A DNA stretch of 64,000 bases from Heterobilharzia americana. Its lineage: Eukaryota > Platyhelminthes > Trematoda > Strigeidida > Schistosomatidae. The stretch is from the NCBI GenBank assembly GCA_944470555.2, contig OX104127.1, forward strand, positions 159,749,276-159,813,275, read 5' to 3'. The first letter of the stretch is position 1. Each line of letters opens with the position of its first letter. The translations under genes and the position numbers were made by a program. This document shows, in pieces, positions 25,904 through 38,800 of this stretch. The notes beneath the pieces are model-generated. The model worked only from the letters and a program-made list of their open reading frames with translations, was not told the DNA's origin and did no database searches.

Positions 25904-27100
25904 ATGTTGAATCACTTAACTATAGTGGTACAAAAAACCAGATCGCAAGCCGTTAATCATATAAAGGTGTCGGCTGGCGGACAGGATATGGTCTGTGCAG
26001 GAAAGGTGGGCGCAGCAACACTCCACCTGCCTAAGATCCCCATTACACCGTCACACAAGGCACAGCATTTGTCGGAACCGGCAAACGCCTGTAGTGGGGG
26101 CGACAGTGGTGCATCCCCAAGCATGTCACCATTGGTGAAAGATAAAGCGTTTGACATCACCTTACAGAAAACAAGTCACTCACTCGTCAACAAACAGCAA
26201 AATTCCGTGGTGTTTGCAAAGAATCGGTGTCAGAGGCTCAAGAAGCCTTCGCGTACAACATCTGTCTTAGATGGGTGGGCTGCAACCGTGATAACGGTTT
26301 AGCAAGCTAGTACTACATCATTATGAGGGGGCATCTATGTAAATAGGTGTGGCATTCACAGCCAGTGTTGGAAGTCACCTGCTTTCACCACCGGCAAACT
26401 GGAAAACCAAGTACAGCCAAACGTATTACACCTCACGAGCTCCGATGATCTTCCTTCAGGAACTGGTCAAGCTCTACAAGTGTGCAGTAGTGCTACCCCT
26501 AGTGATAGGAAGAGCTTGGCTCCCACCCCAAGTGAGGCACCAAAAATGCCCTCACTTGTATCGCTGCGACCCAGGCAATCCAGCGGAACTGAACAACCTG
26601 AAGAAATAGGTTGCTCTGAGAACAAATGGATGGAAGTGAATAGGGTGAAGGGTAGACCGAAAGCACTGGCTACCGAGCCCAATATTCCTCATTCACTGGA
26701 CAAGAGAACGTATTCCATCATTCTGTTCAATGTCCACATACCAACAGACTCACTGTTAGAGAAAAGAGAACATTATGACAGGGAGAAGCGGGACGACTAC
26801 TGCAGAAAGGTGGGAATAAAAGCCATCGCAGCCAACTTCTGCTAGTTCTCCCGAGGAAATACAGTACCTCGAGACACGCCATCACCCTTCAGGGCATCAG
26901 TATTGACAGCAAAATAGACAGGGAACTTACTGCTGCTGTCGCACCGACCAGATATTGCAGGCCCCTGACCTGTAAGGATGAAACTAGACAAACCATCGGA
27001 CGCCAGAGAGGTGGAGACAGCGTCCTCACTTTGCGATCTGTGCAACGCCGCAACCATGGTGGTGCATGGAATACCCGAACTGGCGGGTCGATCCACGAAG
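25904..27100 (+). mobile_element. CR1-D ORF1 region
   Basis: The frame 26480-26845 reads SIILFNVHIPTDSLLEKREH near its end, the form expected for a CR1/SR-type ORF1 RNA-binding domain. It continues in another frame (RGNTVPRDTP, then FRASVLTAK) to about 26920. The preceding frame 25904-26302 is serine- and lysine-rich without motif. It is part of the same LINE copy as the endonuclease and RT below. Confidence 0.55.
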
Positions 27101-27559
27101 TGTGGTAATTACCTATATGATGTCAAGCAATGGAAGTGATTAGCGGCAAAAATGGGGCTTGGAAATTCGCCTGCCAGTAGCGTAAGTGGGCTACTAAGAC
27201 CCGCTCGCCTGCACAGCGTTTATTCATCAAGGTTGCTAGCTGTACACTTTAACTTGGAAGCATCACGGCATGGTACCGTGTACAGGGCCACAGGAGGTGA
27301 TGTACGATGTTGTGGGAGTAAACCACGAGCTGCCAGACTAGAAGATAGGAGGCAACCTTCGAGAACACCACAAACAGTACTAGTCAGAAAAGAACTAGCT
27401 GGTGAACTACCTGTGGGCGCGATGAACAATACCGCCACACTAGTGGCGGGGTACCAAGTGGGACCAAAAACCGGAGGCCTGCCAGTCGGAACCCGACGCA
27501 GCGGTACACCAGCCTACAAAAAGTCCCCATATCGCACTAAGCCCAGGACGTAGCTTTTT

Positions 27560-28330
27560 GACGTACTTCTACAGCAGTGTAAGAGTAGGAGTAAACTACT
27601 GGAGCCAAAAACAATGTACCATAAACAGCAAGCAGCTATAATTCGCATCACGGAGACAAGGCTGCCAGCAGATATCCTGGATGAGGAAATATCCTTGTTT
27701 AACATGACCCTGTTCTGAAAGGAAAGGCGGTTCAAAAAGGTGGAGTTGCAGTGTATAGTAGCCCTCATCTAAAATTCAAGGAAGAGACTGATGGCGTGTT
27801 CAGCCTACTACCACACTCCTTATGGTGCTACTTCGCCATAAACCAAACTAAGTGCCTACTAGGATTGGTACATAGGACCCTCCTTCTCGCGACAGAGCTT
27901 AAGATACAGTGGCTGAGTCCTATTTCAACAACCATCTCGGCAGCCTATGACCATGTAGGCCCAGCCAGAGACTTTAAGACACCGGCACTCGACCCGAGAT
28001 GTGAGGCAAGATATGGGCATAAATCTTTTGAGTACAAACTTAGAAGTATGTTCATGGCAACAGGACTGATAGAGAAGGTTCGGGAAAACACCAGATGGGA
28101 ACCAAATGGAAAAGAATCACCATTCGGCTATGTTCTAACAGACGATGATCTTCCGGTGGACGGCATCTGTATCCAACCTCCCTAGGTAAAAGTGACGACG
28201 CACTGGTGAGATTCTCTCTTATGACTGAGAAGACACTGCCAATAGTTGAGCCAGGGGCGTTCCGTTGTTACCGAAAAGCAGACCACCACCTCATGAACAA
28301 CGAACTCCTGTAGGCTGCATGGCCACAACA
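27560..28330 (+). pseudogene. CR1-D ORF2 endonuclease remnant
   Basis: AAIIRITETRLPADILDEEI at about 27630-27690 matches the TETW block of CR1 endonucleases. Downstream, 27751-28185 is open but only loosely like the family; it ends in SPFGYVLTDDDLPVDGICI, roughly where the LDLV and SDH blocks should lie. The frame 27152-27553 before it is not recognisable. The nuclease is non-functional. Confidence 0.6.
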
Positions 28331-28365
28331 ATGGCACTCGCTATCGATGGGCGAAAGCTGGATAC

Positions 28366-30330
28366 ATGTTGAAGATATCATCTGGAGCGCTTTTGATAAG
28401 TGTTCCAAGATTAACCAGATGGCCACCTTTCAAACGGTCTTGGGAAACTCGCGCAACCCAAAGGCAAATACAGAGGAAAAAGAAGGCATGGTGTCAGCGA
28501 CGTACATCAGGCAAAGAATCAGACTGTCATAGATGCAAGACGTTACGCAACGTATGTGACATAAGAATTTGTGATGACAGATGTGCATACCACAGCAACC
28601 TGTCTAAACAGTTAGGCTACAATCAGAAACATCCGTATCGATTCATATCACAAAGCAGATCAACGAGCAAGGGTTTAAACCTTATCACAGGGCCAGCTAG
28701 AGAGCCTATGAACAGCCGTGAGACAGCGGAACTGTTGAGCAGTCGATTTGACGGGCAACTCAACCCAGCAATACACCCACCATCGACATCTAGTGATGTA
28801 ACTCAGTCCCAGGACTGCGATACAAGGCTGATGAACGTGAAGACTTCGTAAAACTAAGTGTTTGCGAAACTTTCAACACCAAGAATAGGGAAATCCCCTG
28901 GCCGTGATAACATAGGACCGGTGGTCCTACAGAACTGTGCGGAAGTGCTAAGCACATCCCTATGCAACCTGTTTACGGACTCTTTGGAAGTAAGTCAACT
29001 CCCCAAAGAATGGAAATGCACCATCCTTCTACCCATCTTCAAGGGAGGAGACCGAAGAAACCCGTGCAACTACAGACCTACAGCGTTACTACCCATACTT
29101 TCCAAGTTACTGGAAAACCTGGTTGCAGATGCTGTTTGGGACTGCTCGAACAGAACCAGCATCGTTCACGGCTTCAGAACCGGGCAGTCATGTGCTACGA
29201 ACTTGGTGACCGCTTAGGATGACTGGACCACTAGACGGGACAACAAACAACCTGTCCACATTATTTTCTTGGACTTGGCCGAAGCTTTCGATACAGTCTC
29301 ACACTGCACCTCACTCGCCAAACTTACAAAAGTGGGTATCGCTAAATCACTGCTAGCGTGACTTACAGCATACCTAGAGGACAAAATTCAATCAACCTGG
29401 AGGGCTGCAAGGACAGGAGTTTCTCAGGGAACGATTTTTGGGCCACTCCTATTTCTGCTATTCCTAAATGACCTCCCCATTAGAATCTCTTCATCTGTCC
29501 TCTTATTCGCCGATGACACCAAATACGGAAGACCATTGGTGACGAAGAGGATCCTAGGATACTCCAAAGCGACCCGTTGCGGCTGGAGTCCTGGTCTGCC
29601 GCAAACGGTCTGAGCTTTAATCTGGAGAAGTGCAGGGTGATGCATCTTCGCACACCAAAGGCTATGGAAATCAGCTACACTCTTAACAAGTATGCAATCA
29701 CCAAGGTATTATATCCACAGAGAAAGACCTGGGACCGACATTTTCTTACACACTGGATACTACTGGCAATTATGGGAAAATGGCGGTGAAGGCGAACGCC
29801 ATCATGCACTTTCTAAGAATGCCGCTTGGATTATTAACCCCCAGAATTATTCGTCATTGTATTCGAAGCCTATAAGACCACACCTAGAGGTGCTCAACAC
29901 GATAGCTCCTCCAATACTAAAGAGAGATGCAAACACTCGAGAAGGTTTAGAGGAGAGCAACAAAGTCGGTGGTAGGACTAACAGGCTAAACGTATGCGGA
30001 ACACCTCAGGCAGTTCAACGTGTTCACACTAGGCTGTCGGAGGGAGCGAGCTGACCTGGTAACAGCCTACAAGATCGTTCACAAAGCGGACCACACAAGT
30101 ATGGTGACAGTCCTGTGGGAACCCCACTCACATACCCCACCACGAGGCAGGGACGAGAAGGAGATCTAACTCTCTTCCCCATGGAGCATATGCCTTATTG
30201 AACGGTCTGCCGAAGGAAGTGGGCAAAGCTACATCAGTCAACTCCTCCAAACGAGTGCTGGATAAGTGTGTGGATGCAAATGGCTTGCCACGAACATTTG
30301 TCAGTAGCAACTGATGATACGCCTTCCATT
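28366..30330 (+). pseudogene. CR1-D ORF2 reverse transcriptase and C-terminal tail
   Basis: The RT starts near 28870 with IGKSPGRDNIGPVVLQNC, then LPKEWKCTILLPIFKGGDRR near 29002-29061 and NYRPTALLPILSKLLENLV. Motif A is IIFLDLAEAFDTVSH near 29259-29303, then RTGVSQGTIFGPLLFLLFLN near 29409-29468. The catalytic block LLFADDTK is at about 29499-29522 with both aspartates kept. A typical CR1 C-terminal region follows at 29860-30320 (SKPIRPHLEVL, later TYKIVH-like text at 30062-30079). At least two stops (29215, 29359) and shifts break it. The enzyme would synthesise cDNA at the nicked target. Dead copy of a CR1-clade element. Confidence 0.85.
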
Positions 30331-30482
30331 CCTGTGTTCCCCAACCCTAGGATCTGCAATAAGGCGCATCTGACCTCCATATTGTTACCAGCTACATTTA
30401 TCTTTTCATAGAGACTTTGCAGCCTTTTTTTCTGATTCCCCACCCACCCTATTTCTATCGCTTTCCAAGTAACACTTAGCAG

Positions 30483-30895
30483 TTGCTTGGAGGCACCAGC
30501 AACGACAGGAGTTGCAAACGATTGGTCGAGTCGGCCACCAGACGCATTCTACCTGAAGAGCCTAAAGGGGTACACATCTCCAAAGTAGTTAGGCTAGGTA
30601 AGAGAATGGACGAGAAACCTGATGAGAAGAGAATTTTAAAGGTTGTTTTAGGCAACAAGAAGTGGATGTACTCATGAGTAACGCATCCAAACTACGAAAT
30701 TCGGATATCCACATCTGACCTGACTGGCCCGTCGAGGACCGCGTAAAAAGAAGAGAAGCTGTTCCCGAACTCAAGGCTCGACAGGCCAATGGTGAAAATG
30801 ATCTTAAAATAGTGGGTTTTTGGGTTGTGGGGTCTTGGAAGCGAATGCTTCCAAGGCCTATATGGATGGGTCATGGAACTCTTCCAACACAATGA
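30483..30895 (+). pseudogene. CR1-E ORF1, C-terminal part
   Basis: The reading VESATRRILPEEPKGVHISK, then VVRLGKRMDEKPDEKRILKV (30530-30640), then VLMSNASKLRNSDIHI and ARQANGENDLKIVGF (to about 30820), then PIWMGHGTLPTQ, ends at TGA 30893-30895. Its stop overlaps the ORF2 start ATG at 30892-30894. This resembles the C-terminal half of CR1-clade ORF1 proteins (RNA binding). One frameshift near 30670 and a stop near 30717 break it; the 5' half is missing. Confidence 0.7.
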
Positions 30896-33617
30896 AAGTT
30901 ATCTACACTAACGTTCGCAGTATTAGAAGCAAAATGACAGACCTCGAGAATCTTATCTGCGAGCTAGGTCCTGACTTAGTAGCCCTCATTGAAACCTGGT
31001 TGATCAAGGATCTAGATTTTACGCCACTCCTCACAGGGTTGTGGGTCGCAAAGGTGGCGGCGTGCTACTATATGTTGCGGATGACGCCCCACTTCCGCAG
31101 CACATGAATGCGGGACCTGTGAAGTGGCCAGTTGTGAGCTGAAGTCAAAGCATTGTTTCTGTACTATCGGAGTCATTTACCGTGGTCCATCCTGCCTTGC
31201 AAATGACTTCGTACCAACCCATATACGTAGCTGGAGTAGATGTAACACATGCCTAATAGTTGAGGATCTAAATGCTCCACACATAAACTGGACGGAGCTA
31301 AAAGTCTCACCACCAGGTGGTTCCTTCGAAAATGACTTACTTTTGACGGTCTTAGAATCTGCTTTAGTTCAAAACGTAACATGTGCAACACGTTACGATT
31401 TTGAACACAAACCATCGTTATTAGACTTAGTTTTAACCCATCAATGTGAAGACATTCTGGATCTACGATACTTCCCTCCATTAGCTAATGGCGACCATGT
31501 AGTGCTAACTTTTGCTTTTCGGACTAATGAGTTTGATTATGACACCGCCTCCCCTAGACCTAAAGCATCGCATGCGGACATTTTAAGTATAAGGGATTGC
31601 GTAATCAGCAAGGATTAGACTGTCGACAAGGACTCATCAGTTGAAAATGCATGGAATAGGTTTAGAACTCTATTTGAAGAAGTAACGACGCCATTTATTC
31701 CATATTCGACTCCACGATGATCCTCACATCGCCCTCCGTGGTTTAACAAAGACATTAAGAGACTGTTGAGGCGGAGGAAACGTTTATGGGACTTGATTCT
31801 GGAAACTAGACTGGAAACATTCAAGGCTGAGTACTGTAAAGTCCGCAATCTCTGCAAGACGTGATTACACGGTCTCAAATGTCCTACGAGAAGCAGCTTG
31901 TGAGGGATTGCCAAAATTGTCCTAAAAGGCTGTTTGCACTCGTCAGAAGGAGGACTAAAAGGAAAGGCGGAATTCCCTCTCTGGCGACGGATGAGAAATC
32001 CAATAGTCTGGCGGAATCTAATCTGTCCAAAGCTGAATATCTCTCTGATTACTTTAGTGAAGTCTTCTCTGTAGATCATGACGATGGAGTGCTAAATAGT
32101 GGTGTCAGTACTGTTCCACTAATAGATACAGTGTCCACAACAAAGGAAAGAGTCCTACAGTTGCTCATTAACCTCAAACGTGAAAAATCTCCGGGTCACG
32201 ATGAGTTGCATCCCAGACTGCTATCCTCGCTAGCAGACATCATTGCTGAGCCAGTCACGGATCTTTTCAACATGTCCCTAACTCAGACCCGTCTCCCTAG
32301 AGACTGGAAAGATGCCATAATCAGCCCAGTCTTTAAGATCGGTAGTCACCATTTGGTGTCTAACTATAGTCCTTTGAGTCTAACTAGCATAGTTGTTAAG
32401 ATGTTAGAAAAAATGATTCGTGACAGGATACTTAAACATGTGGAATGAAGCAATCTTTTGGCACCATCGCAACATGGCTTTCGTACTTTGCACTCCTGAC
32501 TAACTAACCTCCTTATCGCAAGAGAGGAATGGGTTGCAGCCTGTGACTGCAAGCGGCCAATAGATGCCGTGTTTATAGACTTCAGTAAGGCATTCGACAA
32601 AGTGTCGCATGTGAAATTACTAGGAAAGCTCTCCTCCTTCGGGTTTGGTACTTCACTGCAAGCTTGGATTAAGGCAGAGAGTAAGGGTAAATGGGGCACT
32701 ATCCAGGTGGAAACCTGTGATGAGTGGAGTTCCTCAAGGAACAATCCTAGGTCCACTACTTTTCTTGCTATATATCAACGAATTGCCAAATATGCTCAAC
32801 TCTTCGGTACTGTTATTTGCCGATGATGTAAAGACTTGGAGAGCCATATGCAGTGATGCAGATAAGTATGCACTTCAGGCGGATTTAGATGAACTAGCAG
32901 GTTGTCCTAAACGTCGGTGCTTGGAAATCAATCTTAACAAAAGTGCAATAATGCACATTGGTCATAGCAATTGTTTCCAATATTCCGTTGATGGTACACC
33001 ACTACTTCCAGTTCTTGAAATAAAAGATTTGGGCGTCATCATTTGTCATGATTTGAAAACCTCGCCAGGCTGCAATGCAGCTGCAGCCAAGGGCTTCTGT
33101 ATATTGTGGCCCCTTTTTAGAACTTTCAAATTTTTTGATGAGGATACGTTTAGAATACTCTACTCTACTTTAGACCTCACTTGGAGTACTGAGTTTAGGC
33201 GGCCAGCCCATGCCTAAAAAAGGATGCTGACGCACTCGAGCGTGTTCTAAGGGTAGCTAGTAAGCTTGTGGCAGGCCTTTCGAATCTGTCCTATCAGGGA
33301 CGACTAGATCAGCTAGATTTATTCCCATTGTCTTACCGTAGAAGACGGGTGATCTCATACTGGCATTTCGTATTCTTAATAATGACTTCGATACTGATAT
33401 GTCCTATCTTTTCTCCCTTGCTAGGACTGGCTGTCTCCGAGGGCATCACAAGAAAATTCAAAAACCGCGATCGAATCAACTTAGCGTGAGTCTGCGTTTC
33501 TCCTATCGTGTTGTCAACGACTGGAACTCCTTGCCTCAACAAGTAGTATCAGCACCTTCTATCAACGCTTCCAAGGGGAAACTAGACCTTCACAGAGATA
33601 TCGTCTGCAAGGATTAA
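30892..33617 (+). pseudogene. CR1-E ORF2: endonuclease and reverse transcriptase, nearly full length
   Basis: The best-preserved LINE here. It starts at 30892 with MKVIYTNVRSIRSKMTDL. The endonuclease runs to about 31615: LVALIETWL near 30978-31004, GVIYRGPS near 31171, LNAPHINW near 31269, LLDLVLTHQCEDILDL near 31420-31466, and GDHVVLTF near 31491. RT: KREKSPGHDELHPRLL near 32178-32226, LPRDWKDAIISPVFK, FIDFSKAFDKVSH (motif A, 32572-32610), SGVPQGTILGPLLFLLYI near 32720-32778, and LLFADDVK (32810-32834) with catalytic aspartates intact. The C-terminal DWNSLPQQVVSAPSIN lies at about 33516-33570. Frameshifts near 31100, 31858 and 32680 and stops near 31719, 32446 and 32499 inactivate it. Confidence 0.9.
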
Positions 33618-34539
33618 CAAAGCCCATCTGGCCTGCTATCCTTATAACTGAAACTGGAACCGATCTTATCAGCAACTCCGTTATCACCCCCCTCCGAAAC
33701 AAACCAAGCTACAATTTGCAAATGAAATGCTTTCAAAAAGACAATCATTACCTTCAAAGCTATAATAAAGAAGACGCAAAGACTTCTGCGACCATCGAGG
33801 GAGTACAAACGAACAAAAAGAACTGAGCCTCAAGACCTAGAAGCCAGAGCTCGAAAGCTAAAGGTTTTCTTCACTCGCACTATTGGTGTTGTATGTTGAA
33901 AATGGCGGCCAACCAAATGCTGGAATATTGTTCTTTCGAAGTTTTTGGTAAAGTTCAAGGTATCAAATTTGTTTCATTAGTTAGTTATAAGCAGGTGTAT
34001 TCTTTCGGAAGGTCTGTTTATTTCTGAAAGTGACATTTATATCTAGTATGCCACGGAGTTCGCGAGAGAGAATGGTCTTGTTGGATGGATCATGAATACT
34101 GAAAGAGGAACTGTAACTGGTGAATTTGAAGGCCCAAGTGACAAAGCAAAGGCTTTGTAAGTTTTAGTTCGACCAACTTAAGTCGATTTGCTCAGTAAAA
34201 TGTGGCTTCAAATGACAGGCAGTCCGAAGTCGCGCATTGACAAGTGTGAATTCAAGGATGAAAAGAAGATATCCCAGTTGCACTTCAATAGTTTTGATAT
34301 CCGAAAGTAGTCACGCTGTATTCGATTCATCTCGCCCGGTTTTTTCACCCCTGTGAACTCAACTGTAGATGAAAAGATAGTCACTATACATGAAATTATA
34401 TCGTTTGTTACATTCAGTTTTCTCTTTTTGATCCTCATGGTACCTTAATGGTATCAGTCGCACCTATTAGGAATAGATTCACTACACTAAGTTTGGGGTG
34501 CAGTTGAAAGTTATCAAACAAACCTCTTTACTTTGTTCT
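33618..34539. other. Unassigned spacer
   Basis: No clear coding similarity. It may include 3' UTR of CR1-E. Confidence 0.35.
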
Positions 34540-34835
34540 ATCACAGCCGGAGGGAAGACCTAGTCATGCTATACAGAACTCTAAGAAATGACTTCGGACC
34601 TGGTCTATCTTCTCTTTTCCTTCCCACTAGGTCCGAACACCTCAGAGGACATAGTAGGAGACCACGAAAGCAAAGAACGGAAGTAGTCTCCGCGGAGTAC
34701 TGATTCTCGCGTCGAGTAATCAACGCATGGAACCGACTCCCAGAAGAAGTGGTGTCCGCATCACCAGTTGACTCGTTCAAAAGGGGATTGAACAAGGAGG
34801 AATCTACTGGGAAAGGATTAATATAGGCTCCTGTC
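34540..34835 (+). mobile_element. CR1-type LINE, C-terminal fragment
   Basis: The forward strand reads RREDLVMLYRTLRNDFGPGL, then RSEHLRGHSRRPRK, then RRVINAWNRLPEEVVSASPV and DSFKRGLNK. This is the CR1 ORF2 C-terminus (RGHS, WNxLPxxVV, FKxxLD). Only this end is present. Confidence 0.8.
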
Positions 34836-36344
34836 CTCAAACGAAAAATCCGAAATCTTAATTGTATTCTTAAGAAACTGATTTTCAGTAATGTATAAAC
34901 GCAGCTGCCAGCCAAATTATTAACCTTTATTAAGCTGTTTCTAGTGCTAGGAATGTTTCGAGTGCTGCGGATCATGGACTTCCGGCTTCTAGATAGTTCA
35001 TGTGCGTAATCCAGTTCTGCAAGGAGTCACTTCTGGCCTGAGAATCTCGCTAGTAGAGTTAAATAATTCAGCATTAAAATGGTGTCAAAATCCCGAGAAG
35101 GCACCATTTTTCATAATGGCTGTAAATACGTCTTGCTGATGAAGTTTAGCTAGCAGAAATCTTTCTCCAGGTCTTCCTATGGGTTGACACCCGTCTAACA
35201 TCAAGGTACAGCGCACTACATCATCTTGCCTAACATGCATATTACAAGCTTGATGTGTAGACTTCATTTATGACCATTGAGGACTGGTCGGCTACGTGAC
35301 TTATTCACTGGTGCTCAGTTCGTGACGATAACTATTTATGTGGAAGGTATACGCAAGAATGTTGGATTAGTCCACCAACCAAGAAATAAGATGCTCTTAG
35401 TTAAAAAATATCTAGTTAGAGACTCAGTAAAGGTGGGACGTGTCAGTTTTCAACGGTGGCGAATTGACTTTAAAGTAGTGACTAGGTATCAGACTGGGAT
35501 TATTTTTTTTAACTGTGATCAGATCAGTAAAACCTGACATTTACGAAAGAAGAAATTTAGTTGCAACATACATTTCCAGACACCCCGACCGGCCTAATGG
35601 AAAAGTAGAATCGGAGGCAGATGGGGTGGTGTTCTGACTAGATTTGTACTCATCCAGCTACTACACTCCCAAAGTCAAATTTACTGGTTTGAATAGTCCG
35701 AAACACTGTTCTCTTGTTACTACCTCATGATAGTGTTTGCTTTATGTCCATTCATTCATTCGAAATTGTAGTTAGCTTCACAAACAAACAGTTATTCAGA
35801 TAATATGCCATATGTGCTTTCTATTGTCATTCAATTTTTATCGTTAAAATGATCAGTAGCACCTGACAATAATACACAACGTAGGACTAGTAATTTTGAC
35901 CATCAATGTAAATAGAAATTTACGATACACTCTAAAAGCCTTGGGAAACGTACAACAGCCATCACTTGTTTATCAGTGTCTTCGAAGCATTTGTAAAGCT
36001 AATGACTGAACAATTCTCAAGTAAGGTTTGCCATACTCAGCATAAGTTACAATCTGTCGTTGGCCATGGAAATCATAAATACACGTTTAAGGTATGGTTT
36101 TTATTTCGTTAGTTAGCGAGAGTAAAACAACCTAAATTGTACAGACATGGACTGCAGGAAGCTACCAGGTGTATGATTTCATTTATGTAGATAGACTGAC
36201 TGACAAAATCAATGTAAAACCCAGCGCACAGATACATCGGTCCAAGTTTCCACAGTAGTATACAAAGAACAGAAGGATAGAAAAAGACTGGTGTCAAAGT
36301 ATTCTTAGAGAATGAGAAATTTAAAGATAAAGATTAGCGCGAAT
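34836..36344. other. Unassigned AT-rich spacer
   Basis: Only short, uninformative frames are seen. Confidence 0.4.
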
Positions 36345-37900
36345 ATTTAGGCGTTAGGAAGTGTCAAGTTACATCTGCTCCATTGTGACCGATTTTTAGC
36401 CATTTCACCAAGAGTCTACAACCTCTGATTGCTTTCGTCTCGGGAACCATAACCAGGTGGTCTACATCCCACATGATTCCGGCCAACACTCTGGACTTCA
36501 ATCAACTAGTGGCACATCTTGGTCTGGTCACTCTGAGCCCTCTTCGAACCCAATGCAACTGCTCTCTAACGTGACATCGAGGTAGGCGTGTTCAGTACAC
36601 GTCCAAGCCATATCAATCGATGGAGGTTCACACCTTATCGTTTCAGCTTCGATACAGCTTTCTTAACTTCACGTTAGTTGGAGAACCGACGTCGTCCCAT
36701 TCAGCTTCAAAGTGGATATTGGGCCAGTTGAACTGTACTTCAAAGTCTTTTACTCAAAGTTCTAATCGTCTATCCTGGGAGATCATCAGCCTTTCATCCT
36801 CTCTGGTGATGGCTTCACGTTCAGATAAATGCGTAGGTAACTCCTCTGTAAATACGTACTTGGCGTCCTCATCTTCCAGTCGAGAACAGGTAAGCCTCAT
36901 TGCCTCCTGTGGCTAGTAAATCAGACATACACGAGCCCGTACTAGCTCATGGTCGGAGTGCAAGCAAGTACACCAGAAAGAGCAGCAATCCTCCGATGAT
37001 GGCTTGCAGCACTGTATCCATCGTTGGTTTGATGTCGGTTGCCGCCATGAGATAGTGTCTCTCTTTATGCCTAAAGTTAGCGCTGGCCGAAAGCAACGGG
37101 TTGTCGGAGCGAAATCTCTGCACACGATCACTGTTGTCCGTTAGTTGGCATGGGATTCCATAGATACTCCCAAGATGCCTTTCCGATTGGTTCAGTTTCT
37201 CTACTTGCGCGTTAAAGTCATCTGAGCTACAGTTCGTGGATTCGTATGCGGAGATTACGAATAGACACCGCCTAGTGTCACGATCCTTAGTTCTCATAGA
37301 TCCATTCAGCTGAACAGCACATAGACGGCTGTTGAATGGAATCCAGTCAAGTAGCGCACTTTCTGCTCTACAACTCAATGCTATGCCTAAACTAGAGAGC
37401 CCACGAGAGCTAACCAATGGGTGTCCGGATACTCTTAAGGTAAATTTTGAAGATTAATTACTATTGTCAGGTGAGGTCAATTTAATAGCCACACTCAGGT
37501 CCTGTACACGCATCTCAAAGACATAGCACACGTTCATGGCTAGAGATTCCAGAGTTTTGGCGAGCGATGCTTGCTGTTCAAGTTTGAACTTTGAAAGCTC
37601 CTACATGAAATCGATAGCGGGGTCTTAGGAAAACGGTAATGAGGTTTCGATGGCTTTGATCGTTGATAATGGTCGCAAACTGAGTTGAGAAATATAGATC
37701 GTTTGATTGTGTCTTGTGTACTACTGGAAGGGTGCAGGGGGTTGACACTTCCCAGATGTCCACACCATAGGAGGATATTTCTCCCTAAGGTACTTGAAAG
37801 AGAAAAGGATTCGTGTGACCATAGAGCCCATGGGGCATCTGCTTGGGGCCTGTGAACACAGCCTTTTGTAGGATATTATTTCGAGGCTTGTTTGTTCTAA
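36345..37900 (-). mobile_element. RTE-II LINE: endonuclease joined to C-terminus, RT deleted
   Basis: Read from 37900 down. PRYRFHVGAFKVQT near 37620-37580 is the family endonuclease start. Next are VSSRGLSSLGIALSCRAESA (37417-37358), LLDWIPFNSRLCAVQLNGS, RRCLFVISAYES near 37277-37242, DFNAQVEKLNQSERHLGSI near 37220-37164, and LHSDHELVRARVC near 36960-36922. The linker has EDEDAKYVFTEELPTHL and QFNWPNIHFEAEW up to about 36700. Then the text jumps to the C-terminal tail with QRL, TLGEMAKNRSQWSRCN at 36430-36370. Fingers and palm of the RT are missing, and about 25 codons between SAYES and DFNAQ are also lost. Confidence 0.8.
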
Positions 37901-38299
37901 CCCATGATGGCGAGAACCCATACCACTGGCACCAGAAGACCGTGGGGCAGGTAGGGGGGGGGAGGGTGGTATTCTGGGTGCCGACCTTTCCTAACTCCTC
38001 TTCCTAATGAAAAAGCAGCATGGCACTGCCTGTCATGCAAGAGAAACACAACTGCTGTCACGCCATCCACCTAGTAGCAGTAACCAATTCGCCCTCATTG
38101 TAGTAATTTACACTTCAGCGGTAACTGCTTTTCGTATCACTACTATTCGACAAACCTTTCTGGCATGGTAAAACCTCGTGGGAACAAGCGTAAGTTGTTG
38201 GGTCACTGTTATAAGCAGGCCTGACTACCGCGTGAAGGCAGTGGCTATCAGCCGGCTATGTAGATAGATTTTGATCCTAAAGATAGGGTTTTTGAGAAT
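37901..38299. other. Spacer, possibly 5' leader of the RTE-II copy
   Basis: GC is higher than in the flanks, with a G run at 37955-37966. It lies immediately upstream of the minus-strand RTE-II start, so it may be its leader. Confidence 0.35.
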
Positions 38300-38800
38300 G
38301 AAAGATATGTAAATTAAATTCAGGTGAGCTTTATATGGGGAATGGTGTCCGTCAGAGATGTTCACTGCCTACTTTTATTTAACTTCGTCCTAGAAGTGCC
38401 TATAGAGGAGGTCTTCGTCGTTTGACTTCATAAGAATTTACCTTATCAAAGGAGACTTCTCAGTAGTCTAATGATGATTAGGATGCGTTTCTTACCACTC
38501 AAATGCAACTTACTGCTTCAAACTGGTGTGCCTTGATGCTGCTTGGTAACTTGTACTTCTACCCGGTAACATCAGGTTCAACGCTCGTAGTTACTGGTTG
38601 ATGGCTTGAATATGTGACTTGTGGGCATCTCTAGTGTCAAGAATAAGTTGTCCAGCATCTCTCTCTAATCTTTTCTGTTATCAAGCGGTGTGACAACTTT
38701 CATTTGAATAGGTACCTTCAAGTTAGATGTGCATCATGGCTAATCAGTGGCCAAAATCTCTACAGGGTTGCATCACAAGTCACTTTTTGTCAATAGTTAG
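38300..38800 (+). mobile_element. RTE-II RT palm fragment
   Basis: The forward strand reads ELYMGNGVRQRCSLPTF near 38325-38375, matching the family NGVRQGCSLSPF block. About 110 bases later RFLPLKCNLLLQTG (38484-38525) matches the RFSPSKCKLLLQDW block. The catalytic FADD block between them is lost. The far end is poorly defined. Confidence 0.65.
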
